DNA of 64,000 nucleotides from assembly GCA_963701715.1 (NCBI GenBank), contig CAVPAX010000004.1:248001-312000 (forward strand), written 5' to 3'. Below are positions 46,162-54,354 of the stretch, piece after piece; positions within the stretch are counted from its first letter, which is position 1; every line of letters starts with the position of its first letter. A program made the translations under genes and the position numbers. Origin of the DNA: Methylotenera_A sp963701715 (GTDB lineage Bacteria; Pseudomonadota; Gammaproteobacteria; Burkholderiales; Methylophilaceae). Under the pieces are notes generated by a model that was not told the origin of the DNA, did no database searches, and saw nothing but the letters and a program-made list of their open reading frames with translations.

Positions 46162-47115
46162 ATGACTTCAGAATTTAATGTAATCAAGAAACACTTCGCA
46201 CGCGCTTCTCTTCAGGCTGATTTGGGTGTGGGCGACGATGCGGCATTATTTAGAGTCAGTACCGGCCATCAGCTTGCTGTTTCTACCGACATGCTCGTCG
46301 CAGGTATGCATTTTTTTCATGATGCCGCACCTTTTGATATTGGTTGGAAATCACTCGCAGTCAATGTTTCTGACATGGCAGCGATGGGCGCAAAACCCAG
46401 ATGGGCAACTTTGGCAATTGCATTGCCCGAGGTAAACGAGAACTGGCTGAAAGAATTTAGCCATGGTTTTTTTGCCTGTGCCGAGCAATTTAATGTAGAT
46501 TTAATCGGCGGCGATACTACACGTGGAGCACTCAATATCTGCGTCACCATCATGGGCGAAGTACCAACCAATCAAGCGCTTACGCGCAGTGGCGCACATG
46601 CAGAAGATGACATTTGGGTAAGCGGATATCTAGGAAGTGCCGCTGCAGGTCTGGCACACCTGCAAGACAAAATCAAGCTTGAAAACGATGCTCTGGATGC
46701 CAGTATCTATGCGCTCCACAGGCCGGTACCCCGCGTCGAATTGGGCTTGGCATTGCGTAACATTGCCAATAGCGCGATAGACATTTCCGATGGTTTGGCG
46801 GCGGATTTGGGACACATTTTGGATGCGTCGGATGTGGGTGCAGAGATTTTTCTAGCGCAAATCCCTTGTTTACCTGCTCTGAAAGCCAATATCCACGCTG
46901 GTTTCGAAGCATACATTTTAAGCGGTGGTGATGATTACGAACTGTGTTTTACTGCGCCACCGGCAGTAAGGGGGCAAATCGAAACATTAAGTAAAGCTCT
47001 GGATCTACCACTTGCCCGTATCGGCAAAACCTGCACTACAAAAGGTTTGCGCGTGTATGATGCGGGAAATAGGCTGGTTCGGCTTCAAACAAAAGGTTAT
47101 GACCACTTTGCCTGA
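46162..47115 (+). CDS. thiL: Thiamine-monophosphate kinase
   Basis: This 317-residue ATP-dependent kinase makes thiamine diphosphate. Text: GVGDDAALFRVSTGHQLAVSTDMLVAGMHF, VNVSDMAAMGAKPRWATLAIALP, DLIGGDTTRGALNICVTIMGEVP, AIDISDGLAADLGHILDAS and ILSGGDDYELCFTAPP. Its 3' end overlaps pgpA by 17 bp. Confidence 0.96.
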   Translation: MTSEFNVIKKHFARASLQADLGVGDDAALFRVSTGHQLAVSTDMLVAGMHFFHDAAPFDIGWKSLAVNVSDMAAMGAKPRWATLAIALPEVNENWLKEFSHGFFACAEQFNVDLIGGDTTRGALNICVTIMGEVPTNQALTRSGAHAEDDIWVSGYLGSAAAGLAHLQDKIKLENDALDASIYALHRPVPRVELGLALRNIANSAIDISDGLAADLGHILDASDVGAEIFLAQIPCLPALKANIHAGFEAYILSGGDDYELCFTAPPAVRGQIETLSKALDLPLARIGKTCTTKGLRVYDAGNRLVRLQTKGYDHFA

Positions 47116-47590
47116 TTTCAAATTTTTACTTTCACACCCTGCGCACTTCTTTGCACTGGGTTTTGGCAGCGGCCTAGCAAAGAAAGCGCCCGGCACATTT
47201 GGCACACTGGCTGGATTTCCGATGTTTTGGTTGATTTCAGCGTACACTTTTTCCGTACAACTTATCATCATTTTTCTACTGTTTTTAATCGGCATTTATT
47301 TTTGCGGAAAAACCGGAAAAACCCTCGGAGTAAGCGATCACGGCAGCATTGTTTGGGATGAAATTGTCGCCATGATGTTCGTACTCGCTTTTGTACCAGA
47401 GAACTGGATTTTGTGGTCGGCGGCGTTTTTATTATTTCGTTTATTCGATATTTGGAAGCCGTTTCCGATTCGTCAACTTGACGCCAGACTCAAAAATGGA
47501 TTTGGCGTAATGTTCGATGATTTGTTGGCTGCAGTGTATGCCATCGCTTGCCTATTGCCTCTGACGACATGGATCATCTCTCAACATTAG
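47099..47590 (+). CDS. pgpA: Phosphatidylglycerophosphatase A
   Basis: This 163-residue membrane enzyme dephosphorylates phosphatidylglycerol phosphate. Text: HFFALGFGSGLAKKAPGTFGTLAGFPMFWLI, GKTLGVSDHGSIVWDEIVAMMFVLAFVP, FRLFDIWKPFPIRQLD and VMFDDLLAAVYAIA. ATG 47099 (MTTLPDF) is chosen over an upstream in-frame start at 47012, which would lie deep inside thiL. It overlaps pncC by 22 bp. Confidence 0.94.
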   Translation: MTTLPDFKFLLSHPAHFFALGFGSGLAKKAPGTFGTLAGFPMFWLISAYTFSVQLIIIFLLFLIGIYFCGKTGKTLGVSDHGSIVWDEIVAMMFVLAFVPENWILWSAAFLLFRLFDIWKPFPIRQLDARLKNGFGVMFDDLLAAVYAIACLLPLTTWIISQH

Positions 47591-48069
47591 CTGCCGAGCT
47601 TGGTGCAGCATTAAAAGCACGCGGCTTTATGCTGGCGCTAGCAGAATCTTGCACCGGCGGCATGGCTGCGCAAGCGGTTACCAGCATAGCTGGCAGTTCT
47701 ACTTGGTTTGAGCGCGGCTTTGTGACCTATAGCAATCAAGCAAAAATTGACATGCTTGGCGTGTCTGCCAAAACACTGGAAAATTTTGGTGCAGTGAGCG
47801 AACAAACAGCCAGTGAAATGGCCGTGGGTGCTTTAAAACACAGCCTCGCGCAAATCGCTGGCAGCATTACAGGGATCGCCGGACCAGACGGTGGAACAAT
47901 AGAAAAACCCGTTGGAACGGTATGCTTTGCATGGGCAGGAGAAAATCTGCCGCTATCAACAACGACCAAACGCTTTTTTGGCAACCGTCAAGAAATCCGT
48001 CAACAAGCCTCCATCACCATAATGGCAGGGCTTGTTGAAAGATTAAAACTGCTTAATTTACAGCATTAA
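47569..48069 (+). CDS. pncC: Nicotinamide-nucleotide amidohydrolase (CinA C-terminal type)
   Basis: This protein of about 166 residues corresponds to the free-standing C-terminal domain of CinA. Text: LALAESCTGGMAAQAVTSIAGSSTWFERGFVTYSNQAKIDMLGV, ASEMAVGALKHS, GSITGIAGPDGGTIEKPVGTVCFAW. The enzyme deamidates nicotinamide mononucleotide in NAD salvage. ATG 47569 is preferred; an upstream ATG at 47548 is possible. Its TAA stop shares the palindrome TTAA with the TAA of the convergent gene. Confidence 0.95.
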   Translation: MDHLSTLAAELGAALKARGFMLALAESCTGGMAAQAVTSIAGSSTWFERGFVTYSNQAKIDMLGVSAKTLENFGAVSEQTASEMAVGALKHSLAQIAGSITGIAGPDGGTIEKPVGTVCFAWAGENLPLSTTTKRFFGNRQEIRQQASITIMAGLVERLKLLNLQH

Positions 48070-48452
48070 CGGTGACCGCGATTATGACTGCTATGGTCAC
48101 CACCATGACCACCGCCATTCCAGCCACTATGACCTCGGTCATGATGTCCTCGGTCATGATGTCCTCTGCCACGATCCCATTCGCCGTGATGGCCATGATG
48201 TTTGTAACCACCATAATTTTGATAGCCAAACGATACCACTGTAGGCGCGTAGCTGTAATAACGCGGCGCTGGGCGATAATAAACGACTGGCTCGCTATAA
48301 TATACAGGCGCCGGGTAATACACTACTGGTGGAGGGGCATAGCCATATCCACCGACATTAATGCCTAAACTAAATGAATCCCGTGCGTTGGCTGTTGAAA
48401 CAGTTGCAACGCCAATCGCTAATACCACAAACACAGAACGTAAAATTTTCAT
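48066..48452 (-). CDS. Secreted His/Tyr/Gly-rich low-complexity protein
   Basis: This 128-residue protein has a signal peptide (LRSVFVVLAIGVATVSTANA). The mature protein begins SFSLGINVGGYGYAPPP, continues with Tyr/Pro-rich text (VVYYPAPVYYSEPVVYY) and ends in a His-rich region with tandem HHDRG-like units (GHHDRGHHDRGH). The 15-bp DNA repeat unit behind these units is visible near 48130-48170. It may be a metal-binding or surface-associated protein; the family is not recognised. Confidence 0.7.
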   Translation of the reverse strand: MKILRSVFVVLAIGVATVSTANARDSFSLGINVGGYGYAPPPVVYYPAPVYYSEPVVYYRPAPRYYSYAPTVVSFGYQNYGGYKHHGHHGEWDRGRGHHDRGHHDRGHSGWNGGGHGGDHSSHNRGHR

Positions 48453-48618
48453 AATCTCCTCCGTTCAAAAATTGCTCTCCCTGATTAAGAAACGCATTAG
48501 TTTACAAATCGTTGACTTAAATATTCATACTCACCAAGCTATACGGTGCTTACGTTAAACAGCAAATTATGGAATAATTAGCAGTTAATTTAAGTAATTC
48601 AAAATAAAGGCAAAAAAC

Positions 48619-49647
48619 ATGGATGACAACAAAAGCAAAGCACTCGCTGCCGCCCTCTCGCAGATTGAAAAACAGTTTGGCAAGGGCTCTATCATGCGCA
48701 TGGGTGACAGCGACATTGGCGAAGACATCCAATCTGTTTCCACGGGTTCGCTGGGTTTAGATATTGCGCTTGGCATTGGCGGTTTACCGCGTGGCCGCGT
48801 GGTCGAAATCTATGGCCCTGAATCTTCAGGAAAAACCACTTTAACGCTTTCTGTGATTGCACAAATGCAAAAACTGGGTGGCGTGGCCGCTTTTATTGAT
48901 GCCGAGCACGCGCTAGACCCGCAATATGCCGCCAAACTTGGCGTTAACGTGCCAGAACTGCTGATTTCACAGCCAGACACAGGCGAGCAGGCACTTGAGA
49001 TTGCCGATATGCTGGTGCGCAGCGGCTCAGTCGATATCGTTGTGATTGACTCCGTTGCTGCACTCACGCCTCGCGCCGAAATTGAAGGCGAAATGGGCGA
49101 TTCGCACATGGGCTTGCAAGCACGCTTGATGAGCCAGGCTTTACGTAAACTCACCGGCAACATCAAACGCACCAACACCTTAGTGATTTTCATCAACCAG
49201 ATCCGCATGAAAATTGGCGTAATGTTCGGCAATCCGGAAACCACCACTGGCGGCAATGCGCTTAAGTTCTATGCTTCTGTACGTTTAGATATTCGCCGCA
49301 CCGGCGCCATCAAAAAAGGTGATGAGGTCATTGGCAGTGAAACGCGCGTAAAAGTGATTAAAAACAAAGTCGCGCCGCCGTTCAAGCAAGCGGAATTCGA
49401 CATCTTGTATGGCGAAGGCATTTCTCGTGAAGGTGAAATCATTGAACTTGGCGTAAATGCGAAACTGGTTGAAAAAGCAGGTGCGTGGTATAGCTACAAT
49501 GGTGAGAAAATCGGCCAAGGCAAAGACAACGCGCGTGAATATCTTAAAGAGCATCCGGAAGTTGCTAACGAAATCGATGCAAAGATCCGTGCGAATATGA
49601 AAGCGCTGAGCGAAACAATGACTGCCGTTCGTGGCGAGGATGACTAA
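48619..49647 (+). CDS. recA: Recombinase RecA
   Basis: This 342-residue RecA has the full signature: Walker A GPESSGKTTLTL, IDAEHALDP, VVIDSVAALTPRAEIEGEMGDSHMGLQARLMSQALRKL, FINQIRMKIGVMFGNPETTTGGNALKFYASVRLDIRR. The length and order are normal. I do not see a convincing LexA box in the 160 bp upstream, so SOS control is not claimed. The TAA at 49645-49647 is directly followed, in the same frame, by the recX coding text. Confidence 0.97.
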   Translation: MDDNKSKALAAALSQIEKQFGKGSIMRMGDSDIGEDIQSVSTGSLGLDIALGIGGLPRGRVVEIYGPESSGKTTLTLSVIAQMQKLGGVAAFIDAEHALDPQYAAKLGVNVPELLISQPDTGEQALEIADMLVRSGSVDIVVIDSVAALTPRAEIEGEMGDSHMGLQARLMSQALRKLTGNIKRTNTLVIFINQIRMKIGVMFGNPETTTGGNALKFYASVRLDIRRTGAIKKGDEVIGSETRVKVIKNKVAPPFKQAEFDILYGEGISREGEIIELGVNAKLVEKAGAWYSYNGEKIGQGKDNAREYLKEHPEVANEIDAKIRANMKALSETMTAVRGEDD

Positions 49648-50100
49648 ATAGAATACCAGACCAAAAGCCTGCGGCAGCGTGCGTTGGAGTATCTTGGCAA
49701 GCGCGAATACTCTTACGCTGAACTAGGTCAAAAACTCAAAGCCTTTGCTGAAGAGTCTGATGATATTCCGGCCTTACTGGACGATTTTAAAAAACGCGGC
49801 TGGCTTTCGGATGCAAGGTTCACCGAGCAAATCGTGCATGCGCGTTCGCACAAATTTGGCAGTGCCAAAATAGCGCACGAGCTGCGTGAAAAAGGAGTGG
49901 CTGACGAACTGATTGCAGATGCAATAAGCCAGGTAAAAGAAAATGAATTAGAGAGTGCGCGCGAAGTTTGGCGCAAAAAGTATAATACTGCGCCTACAAG
50001 CCGTGACGAATGGACAAGACAAGCCAGATTTTTACAAAGTCGCGGCTTTGGTTTTGATGTAATTAAAAAAGTACTGAATACAAAAACAGATGACAATTAA
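49648..50100 (+). CDS. recX: RecX regulatory protein, start codon problem
   Basis: RecX binds and restrains RecA filaments. Recognised text: KSLRQRALEYLGKREYSYAELGQKL, FKKRGWLSDARFTEQIVHARS, FGSAKIAHELREKGV and FLQSRGFGFDVIKKVL. The conserved SLRQRAL segment lies upstream of the first legal start (TTG 49684) and the frame runs back to the recA stop with only ATA (49648) or CTG (49669) available. A good ATG at 49640 (overlapping the recA stop as ATGACTAA) lies one base out of frame: adding one A to AAA would give MTKIEYQTKSLRQ. This suggests a one-base deletion, recoding or a sequencing error. Confidence 0.8.
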   Translation: MEYQTKSLRQRALEYLGKREYSYAELGQKLKAFAEESDDIPALLDDFKKRGWLSDARFTEQIVHARSHKFGSAKIAHELREKGVADELIADAISQVKENELESAREVWRKKYNTAPTSRDEWTRQARFLQSRGFGFDVIKKVLNTKTDDN

Positions 50101-52771
50101 ATTAAGCAGCAATCCAAGCAGCAACGAAATCCGCCAAGCGTTTCTCGACTTTTTTGCTTCAAAAGGGCATGAAGTGGTTGCATCCAGCTCACTGGTGCCG
50201 CACGGCGACCCTACCCTGTTATTTACTAATGCAGGCATGAACCAATTCAAAGACGTATTTTTAGGATTTGACAAGCGCCCATACACGCGTGCCGCAACCA
50301 GCCAGAAGTGTGTACGCGCTGGCGGCAAACACAATGATTTGGAAAACGTCGGCTACACCGCGCGCCATCACACATTCTTCGAGATGCTCGGCAATTTCAG
50401 CTTTGGCGATTACTTCAAACGCGACGCCATCAAATACGCTTGGGAACTGCTGACCGAAGTCTATAAACTGCCCAAAGAGCGCCTGATGGTAACAGTCTAT
50501 GCTGAGGACGACGAAGCCTACGACATCTGGAATAAAGAAATTGGCTTGCCCAAAGAAAAAATCGTGCGCATCGGCGATAACAAAGGCGCGCGCTACGCAT
50601 CGGACAACTTCTGGATGATGGGTGACACTGGTCCCTGCGGTCCGTGCACTGAAATCTTTTACGACCATGGCGAGCATATCCCAGGAGGTCCTCCAGGCAG
50701 CCCTGATGAGGATGGCGACCGCTTCATTGAAATCTGGAACAACGTGTTCATGCAGTTTAACCGCGATGAGGCCGGCGTAATGCATCCGCTGCCGAAACCC
50801 AGCGTGGATACTGGCATGGGCTTGGAACGCATTGCGGCTGTGTTGCAGCACGTACATGCAAATTATGAGATTGACTTGTTTCAAGGCCTTATTGCAAGCG
50901 CAAGAAATGCAATATTTTTAACGTTCAAACATGATGCCGATTATGGAAACCTTTTAAAAGAAAAAGAAAATAGTTTCGTAAATCCTTCCCTTAAAGTCTT
51001 GGCTGACCACATCCGTGCCTGCTCATTCCTCATCGCTGATGGCGTGATTCCGGGCAACGAAGGCCGCGGCTACGTGCTGCGCCGCATCATACGTCGCGCC
51101 ATTCGCCATGGCTACAAACTTGGCGCGCGCAAAGCATTCTTCCACAACATGGTGGCAGATTTAGTTCGCGAAATGGGCGATGCCTACCCTGAACTTAAAT
51201 CAGAGCAAGCACGTATTACCAATACTCTGAAGCAGGAAGAAGACCGCTTCTTTGAAACCATTGAAAATGGCATGCAAATTTTGGAGGCTGAGCTTGCATC
51301 CAAATCCGCTCTTCTCAGTGGTGACTTGGCTTTCAAACTCCACGATACCTACGGCTTCCCGCTTGATTTAACTGCCGATATTTGCCGTGAACGCAATGTC
51401 ACCGTAGATACCGCAGGTTTTGATGCTGAGATGGCGCGCCAAAAAGAACAAGCGCGCGCTGCAGGCAAGTTCAAAATGGCTGCAAACCTTGAATACTCCG
51501 GCACCAGCACAGATTTTAAAGGCTACGAAACGCTAGAAACAACCGCCAAAGTACTCGCGCTGTACAAAAACAGCACGCCTGTAAGCCGTATTGATGAAGG
51601 CGACCAGGGCATTGTTGTTTTAGATGTTACGCCGTTTTATGCAGAATCCGGTGGCCAAGTGGGCGACAGCGGCGTGTTGAAAAGTGACAATGGTATTTTT
51701 GCAGTGGAAGATACACAAAAAATACAAGCTGCCGTGTTTGGGCATCATGGCATCTTAAAAACAGGTACGCTGAATGTAGGTGACGCTGTGAAGGCCAATG
51801 TGGATATGGCTTCCAGAGTATCTACGATGCGTAACCATTCTGCCACGCACCTGATGCACAAGGCTTTGCGCGAAGTGTTAGGCGCCCATGTGCAACAAAA
51901 AGGCTCGCTGGTGGATAGCGACAAAACGCGTTTTGACTTTGTGCACAACGCGCCGATGACGGACGAACAAATCGCCAAAGTCGAGCAAATCGTGAATGCG
52001 GAAATCCTCTCCAACGCCCCCACACAAGCGCGCGTGATGGATATTGAATCTGCACAAAAAACCGGTGCGATGATGCTGTTTGGCGAGAAATATGGCGATG
52101 AAGTACGCGTGCTGGATATCGGTTCTTCACGTGAATTATGTGGAGGCACACATGTGAGCCGCACTGGTGACATTGGGCTATTCAAGATCTATGCCGAAAG
52201 CGGCGTGGCGGCCGGCGTGCGCCGTGTGGAAGCCACGACTGGCGAAGGCGCGCTGAAGCTGATTAATGCGCAGCAAGCGCTGATTAACCGATTAGCCGCG
52301 GAATTAAAAGCGCCAAGCAGTGAAATCACCAATAAAGTCGCTCAATTGAGCGATCATGCGAAATCGCTGGAAAAGGAACTGGCGCGTTTGAAGTCGAAAC
52401 TTGCTTCATCGCAAGGCGACGACTTAGCCGCAGGCGCCGTGGATATTAGTGGCGTGAAGGTGCTGGCCACCGCAATGGAAGGCGCAGACGCAAATGCATT
52501 GCGCGAGACTATGGACAAACTTAAAGATAAGCTTAAAAGTGCCGCTATCGTGCTTGCAAGTGTAAGCGATGGCAAAGTGAGTTTGGCAGCGGGTGTTACT
52601 TCAGATTTAACAGCAAAAATCAAAGCAGGCGATCTGGTCAATTTTGTTGCTAGTCAAGTCGGCGGCAAGGGCGGCGGCAAACCGGATATGGCGATGGCAG
52701 GCGGCACGGATGCTAGTCAATTGCCCAAGGCACTTGCTAGCGTAAATGATTGGGTAAGCAGTAAACTTTAA
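50090..52771 (+). CDS. alaS: Alanyl-tRNA synthetase
   Basis: This 893-residue class II synthetase has the catalytic core (1 to about 350; FTNAGMNQFKDVFLG, CVRAGGKHNDLENVGYTARHHTFFEMLGNFSFGDYFK), the tRNA-binding and editing domains (HSATHLMHKALREVLG; CGGTHVSRTGDIGLF with the zinc/editing HxxxH and CxxxH residues) and the C-Ala domain (GGKGGGKPDMAMAGG). An insertion of about 15 residues (HDADYGNLLKEKENSF) interrupts the usual short segment before NPSLKVLADHIRACSFLIADG. It overlaps recX by 11 bp. Confidence 0.97.
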   Translation: MTIKLSSNPSSNEIRQAFLDFFASKGHEVVASSSLVPHGDPTLLFTNAGMNQFKDVFLGFDKRPYTRAATSQKCVRAGGKHNDLENVGYTARHHTFFEMLGNFSFGDYFKRDAIKYAWELLTEVYKLPKERLMVTVYAEDDEAYDIWNKEIGLPKEKIVRIGDNKGARYASDNFWMMGDTGPCGPCTEIFYDHGEHIPGGPPGSPDEDGDRFIEIWNNVFMQFNRDEAGVMHPLPKPSVDTGMGLERIAAVLQHVHANYEIDLFQGLIASARNAIFLTFKHDADYGNLLKEKENSFVNPSLKVLADHIRACSFLIADGVIPGNEGRGYVLRRIIRRAIRHGYKLGARKAFFHNMVADLVREMGDAYPELKSEQARITNTLKQEEDRFFETIENGMQILEAELASKSALLSGDLAFKLHDTYGFPLDLTADICRERNVTVDTAGFDAEMARQKEQARAAGKFKMAANLEYSGTSTDFKGYETLETTAKVLALYKNSTPVSRIDEGDQGIVVLDVTPFYAESGGQVGDSGVLKSDNGIFAVEDTQKIQAAVFGHHGILKTGTLNVGDAVKANVDMASRVSTMRNHSATHLMHKALREVLGAHVQQKGSLVDSDKTRFDFVHNAPMTDEQIAKVEQIVNAEILSNAPTQARVMDIESAQKTGAMMLFGEKYGDEVRVLDIGSSRELCGGTHVSRTGDIGLFKIYAESGVAAGVRRVEATTGEGALKLINAQQALINRLAAELKAPSSEITNKVAQLSDHAKSLEKELARLKSKLASSQGDDLAAGAVDISGVKVLATAMEGADANALRETMDKLKDKLKSAAIVLASVSDGKVSLAAGVTSDLTAKIKAGDLVNFVASQVGGKGGGKPDMAMAGGTDASQLPKALASVNDWVSSKL

Positions 52772-52794
52772 CTAGTAATTTTTAAGAGTAAAAA

Positions 52795-54027
52795 ATGGCA
52801 TTAATTGTTCAAAAATACGGTGGTACCTCTGTTGCGAATCCTGACAGGATTCGCAATGTCGCTAGACGTGTGGCACGCTACAAAGCGATGGGGCATCAGA
52901 TTGTGGTGGTGGTCTCGGCCATGTCGGGCGAGACTAATCGTTTGCTTGCGCTTGCAAAAGAAATCATGCCTGAGCCGGATCCGCGTGAGCTGGATGTAAT
53001 GGTTTCTACTGGTGAGCAAGTCACGATAGGCATGACAACGCTTGCATTGATGGAGCTTGGCATTAAAGCCAAAAGCTACACTGGCGCACAAGTTAAAATT
53101 CTCACTGACGATGCATTTAGTAAAGCGCGCATTCTGAATATTGATGAGCACAACATCAAAAAGGACCTGAATGATGGCTATGTGGTGGTAGTGGCTGGCT
53201 TTCAGGGCGCAGATGCTAACGGCAATATCACCACGCTTGGACGTGGCGGCTCCGATACTACCGGCGTCGCACTCGCGGCTGCATTAAAGGCGGACGAATG
53301 CCAAATCTACACAGATGTAGACGGCGTTTATACGACTGACCCGCGCATCGTGCCTGAAGCACGTCGTTTAAACAAAATTACTTTCGAAGAAATGTTAGAA
53401 CTTGCCTCGCAAGGCAGCAAAGTATTACAAATCCGCTCGGTCGAATTTGCAGGTAAATATAAAGTTAAGTTACGTGTGCTCTCCAGCTTTGAAGATGAAG
53501 GTGACGGCACATTGATTACATTTGAAGATGACAAGGACAGCAGCATGGAAGAACCCATTATCTCCGGCATTGCGTTTAACCGCGATGAAGCCAAAATCAC
53601 CGTACTGGGCGTGCCCGACAAGCCAGGCATTGCCTACCAGATTTTAGGCCCGATTGCCGAAGCCAACATTGATGTGGATATGATTATCCAGAACACCGGC
53701 GCGGATGGCACCACAGACTTTACGTTTACCGTACATAAAAATGAAATGAACAAAGCCTTGGCGATTTTGCATGACAAGGTACAAACTCATATTAACGCAC
53801 GTGAAATCAAGGGTGACGATAAAATCGCCAAAGTCTCCGTAGTAGGCGTCGGCATGCGTTCACATGTAGGCATTGCCAGCCAAATGTTCCGCACACTGGC
53901 CGAGGAAGGTATTAACATTCAAATGATTTCCACCAGTGAAATCAAAATCGCGGTAGTGATTGAAGAAAAATATATGGAACTTGCCGTCCGTGTACTACAC
54001 AAAGCATTTGAGCTGGAAGGCGAATAA
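52795..54027 (+). CDS. lysC: Aspartokinase
   Basis: This 410-residue enzyme starts the aspartate family pathway (Lys, Thr, Met, diaminopimelate). The kinase domain has IVQKYGGTSVANPDRIRNVA, STGEQVTIGMTTLAL, TLGRGGSDTTGVALAAAL and YTDVDGVYTTDPRIVPEARRL. Two C-terminal ACT domains (about 265-410) are present, with the text VGVGMRSHVGIASQMFRTLAEEGINIQMISTSEIKIAV, so feedback control is expected. It precedes the tRNA cluster. Confidence 0.96.
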   Translation: MALIVQKYGGTSVANPDRIRNVARRVARYKAMGHQIVVVVSAMSGETNRLLALAKEIMPEPDPRELDVMVSTGEQVTIGMTTLALMELGIKAKSYTGAQVKILTDDAFSKARILNIDEHNIKKDLNDGYVVVVAGFQGADANGNITTLGRGGSDTTGVALAAALKADECQIYTDVDGVYTTDPRIVPEARRLNKITFEEMLELASQGSKVLQIRSVEFAGKYKVKLRVLSSFEDEGDGTLITFEDDKDSSMEEPIISGIAFNRDEAKITVLGVPDKPGIAYQILGPIAEANIDVDMIIQNTGADGTTDFTFTVHKNEMNKALAILHDKVQTHINAREIKGDDKIAKVSVVGVGMRSHVGIASQMFRTLAEEGINIQMISTSEIKIAVVIEEKYMELAVRVLHKAFELEGE

Positions 54028-54039
54028 GTCGATTTTTAA

Positions 54040-54068
54040 TTGATTTATAAGGGCGTTTCGCGTAGTAT
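54040..54068 (+). promoter_or_regulatory. Sigma70 promoter for the tRNA genes
   Basis: TTGATT (54040-54045) and TAGTAT (54063-54068) are spaced by exactly 17 bp. The GC-rich stretch after the -10 box (CACGCCC) resembles the discriminator of stringently controlled stable-RNA promoters. tRNA-Ser begins 38 bp after the -10 box. Confidence 0.65.
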
Positions 54069-54105
54069 CACGCCCTCAAAAGTGTCAAGTAATAAAGAGT
54101 AAAAC

Positions 54106-54199
54106 GGAGAGCTGGCCGAGTGGTCGAAGGCACTTCCCTGCTAAGGAAGCATACGGGCTTAAATCTGTATCGAGGGTTCGAATCCCTCGCTCTCCGCCA
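54106..54199 (+). tRNA. tRNA-Ser (anticodon GCU)
   Basis: A full class II tRNA with a 7-bp acceptor stem (GGAGAGC/GCTCTCC), anticodon stem CTTCC/GGAAG with loop CTGCTAA (GCT at 54140-54142), a long variable arm, T-loop GAGGG-TTCGAAT-CCCTC and encoded CCA. It reads AGC and AGU codons. Confidence 0.97.
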
Positions 54200-54234
54200 A
54201 AAGTAATGAGTTTCATGTATAATACACTCCTCAC

Positions 54235-54311
54235 GCGCCCGTAGCTCAGCTGGATAGAGTACTTGGCTACGAACCAAGGGGTCAGGAGTTCGAATCTCTT
54301 CGGGCGCGCCA
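54235..54311 (+). tRNA. tRNA-Arg (anticodon ACG), island integration site
   Basis: The acceptor stem is GCGCCCG/CGGGCGC, the anticodon stem CTTGG/CCAAG with loop CTACGAA (ACG at 54269-54271), the T-arm AGGAG-TTCGAAT-CTCTT and CCA is encoded. A TATAAT box at 54218-54223 might give it an extra promoter. Its 3' half, from base 54266, is duplicated perfectly at 62370, so an element has integrated here while keeping the tRNA functional. Confidence 0.97.
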
Positions 54312-54313
54312 AA
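54266..54313 (+). repeat. attL-like 48-bp direct repeat (left end of island)
   Basis: The sequence from the tRNA-Arg anticodon loop to two bases past its CCA (beginning GCTACGAACCAAGGGGTCAG) is repeated without a mismatch at 62370-62417. This is the typical signature of tyrosine-recombinase integration at a tRNA 3' end. Confidence 0.95.
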
Positions 54314-54318
54314 CAAAT

Positions 54319-54354
54319 CAAAGGGTTAGCTAATTGCTAGCCCTTTGTCATTTT
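54319..54354 (+). terminator. Terminator after tRNA-Arg (island side)
   Basis: CAAAGGGTTAGC-TAATT-GCTAGCCCTTTG is a 12-bp stem with one wobble pair, followed by TCATTTT. It ends the tRNA transcript. A related hairpin follows the right-hand repeat. Confidence 0.8.

Noticed and set aside
47012..47099. Upstream start for PgpA inside thiL
   Set aside because: The added residues do not fit the PgpA N-terminus, and ATG 47099 gives the usual length.
48130..48175. CRISPR-like array from short repeated units
   Set aside because: The units are back to back without spacers and encode the His-rich repeats of a secreted protein.
48460..48618. LexA operator upstream of recA
   Set aside because: No CTG-N10-CAG-like palindrome with the expected AT-rich core was found; TTGACT at 48512 has no matching -10 box at normal spacing.
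50261..50884. Minus-strand frame of 207 codons opposite alaS
   Set aside because: It lies entirely within the conserved catalytic domain of alaS and has no family features.
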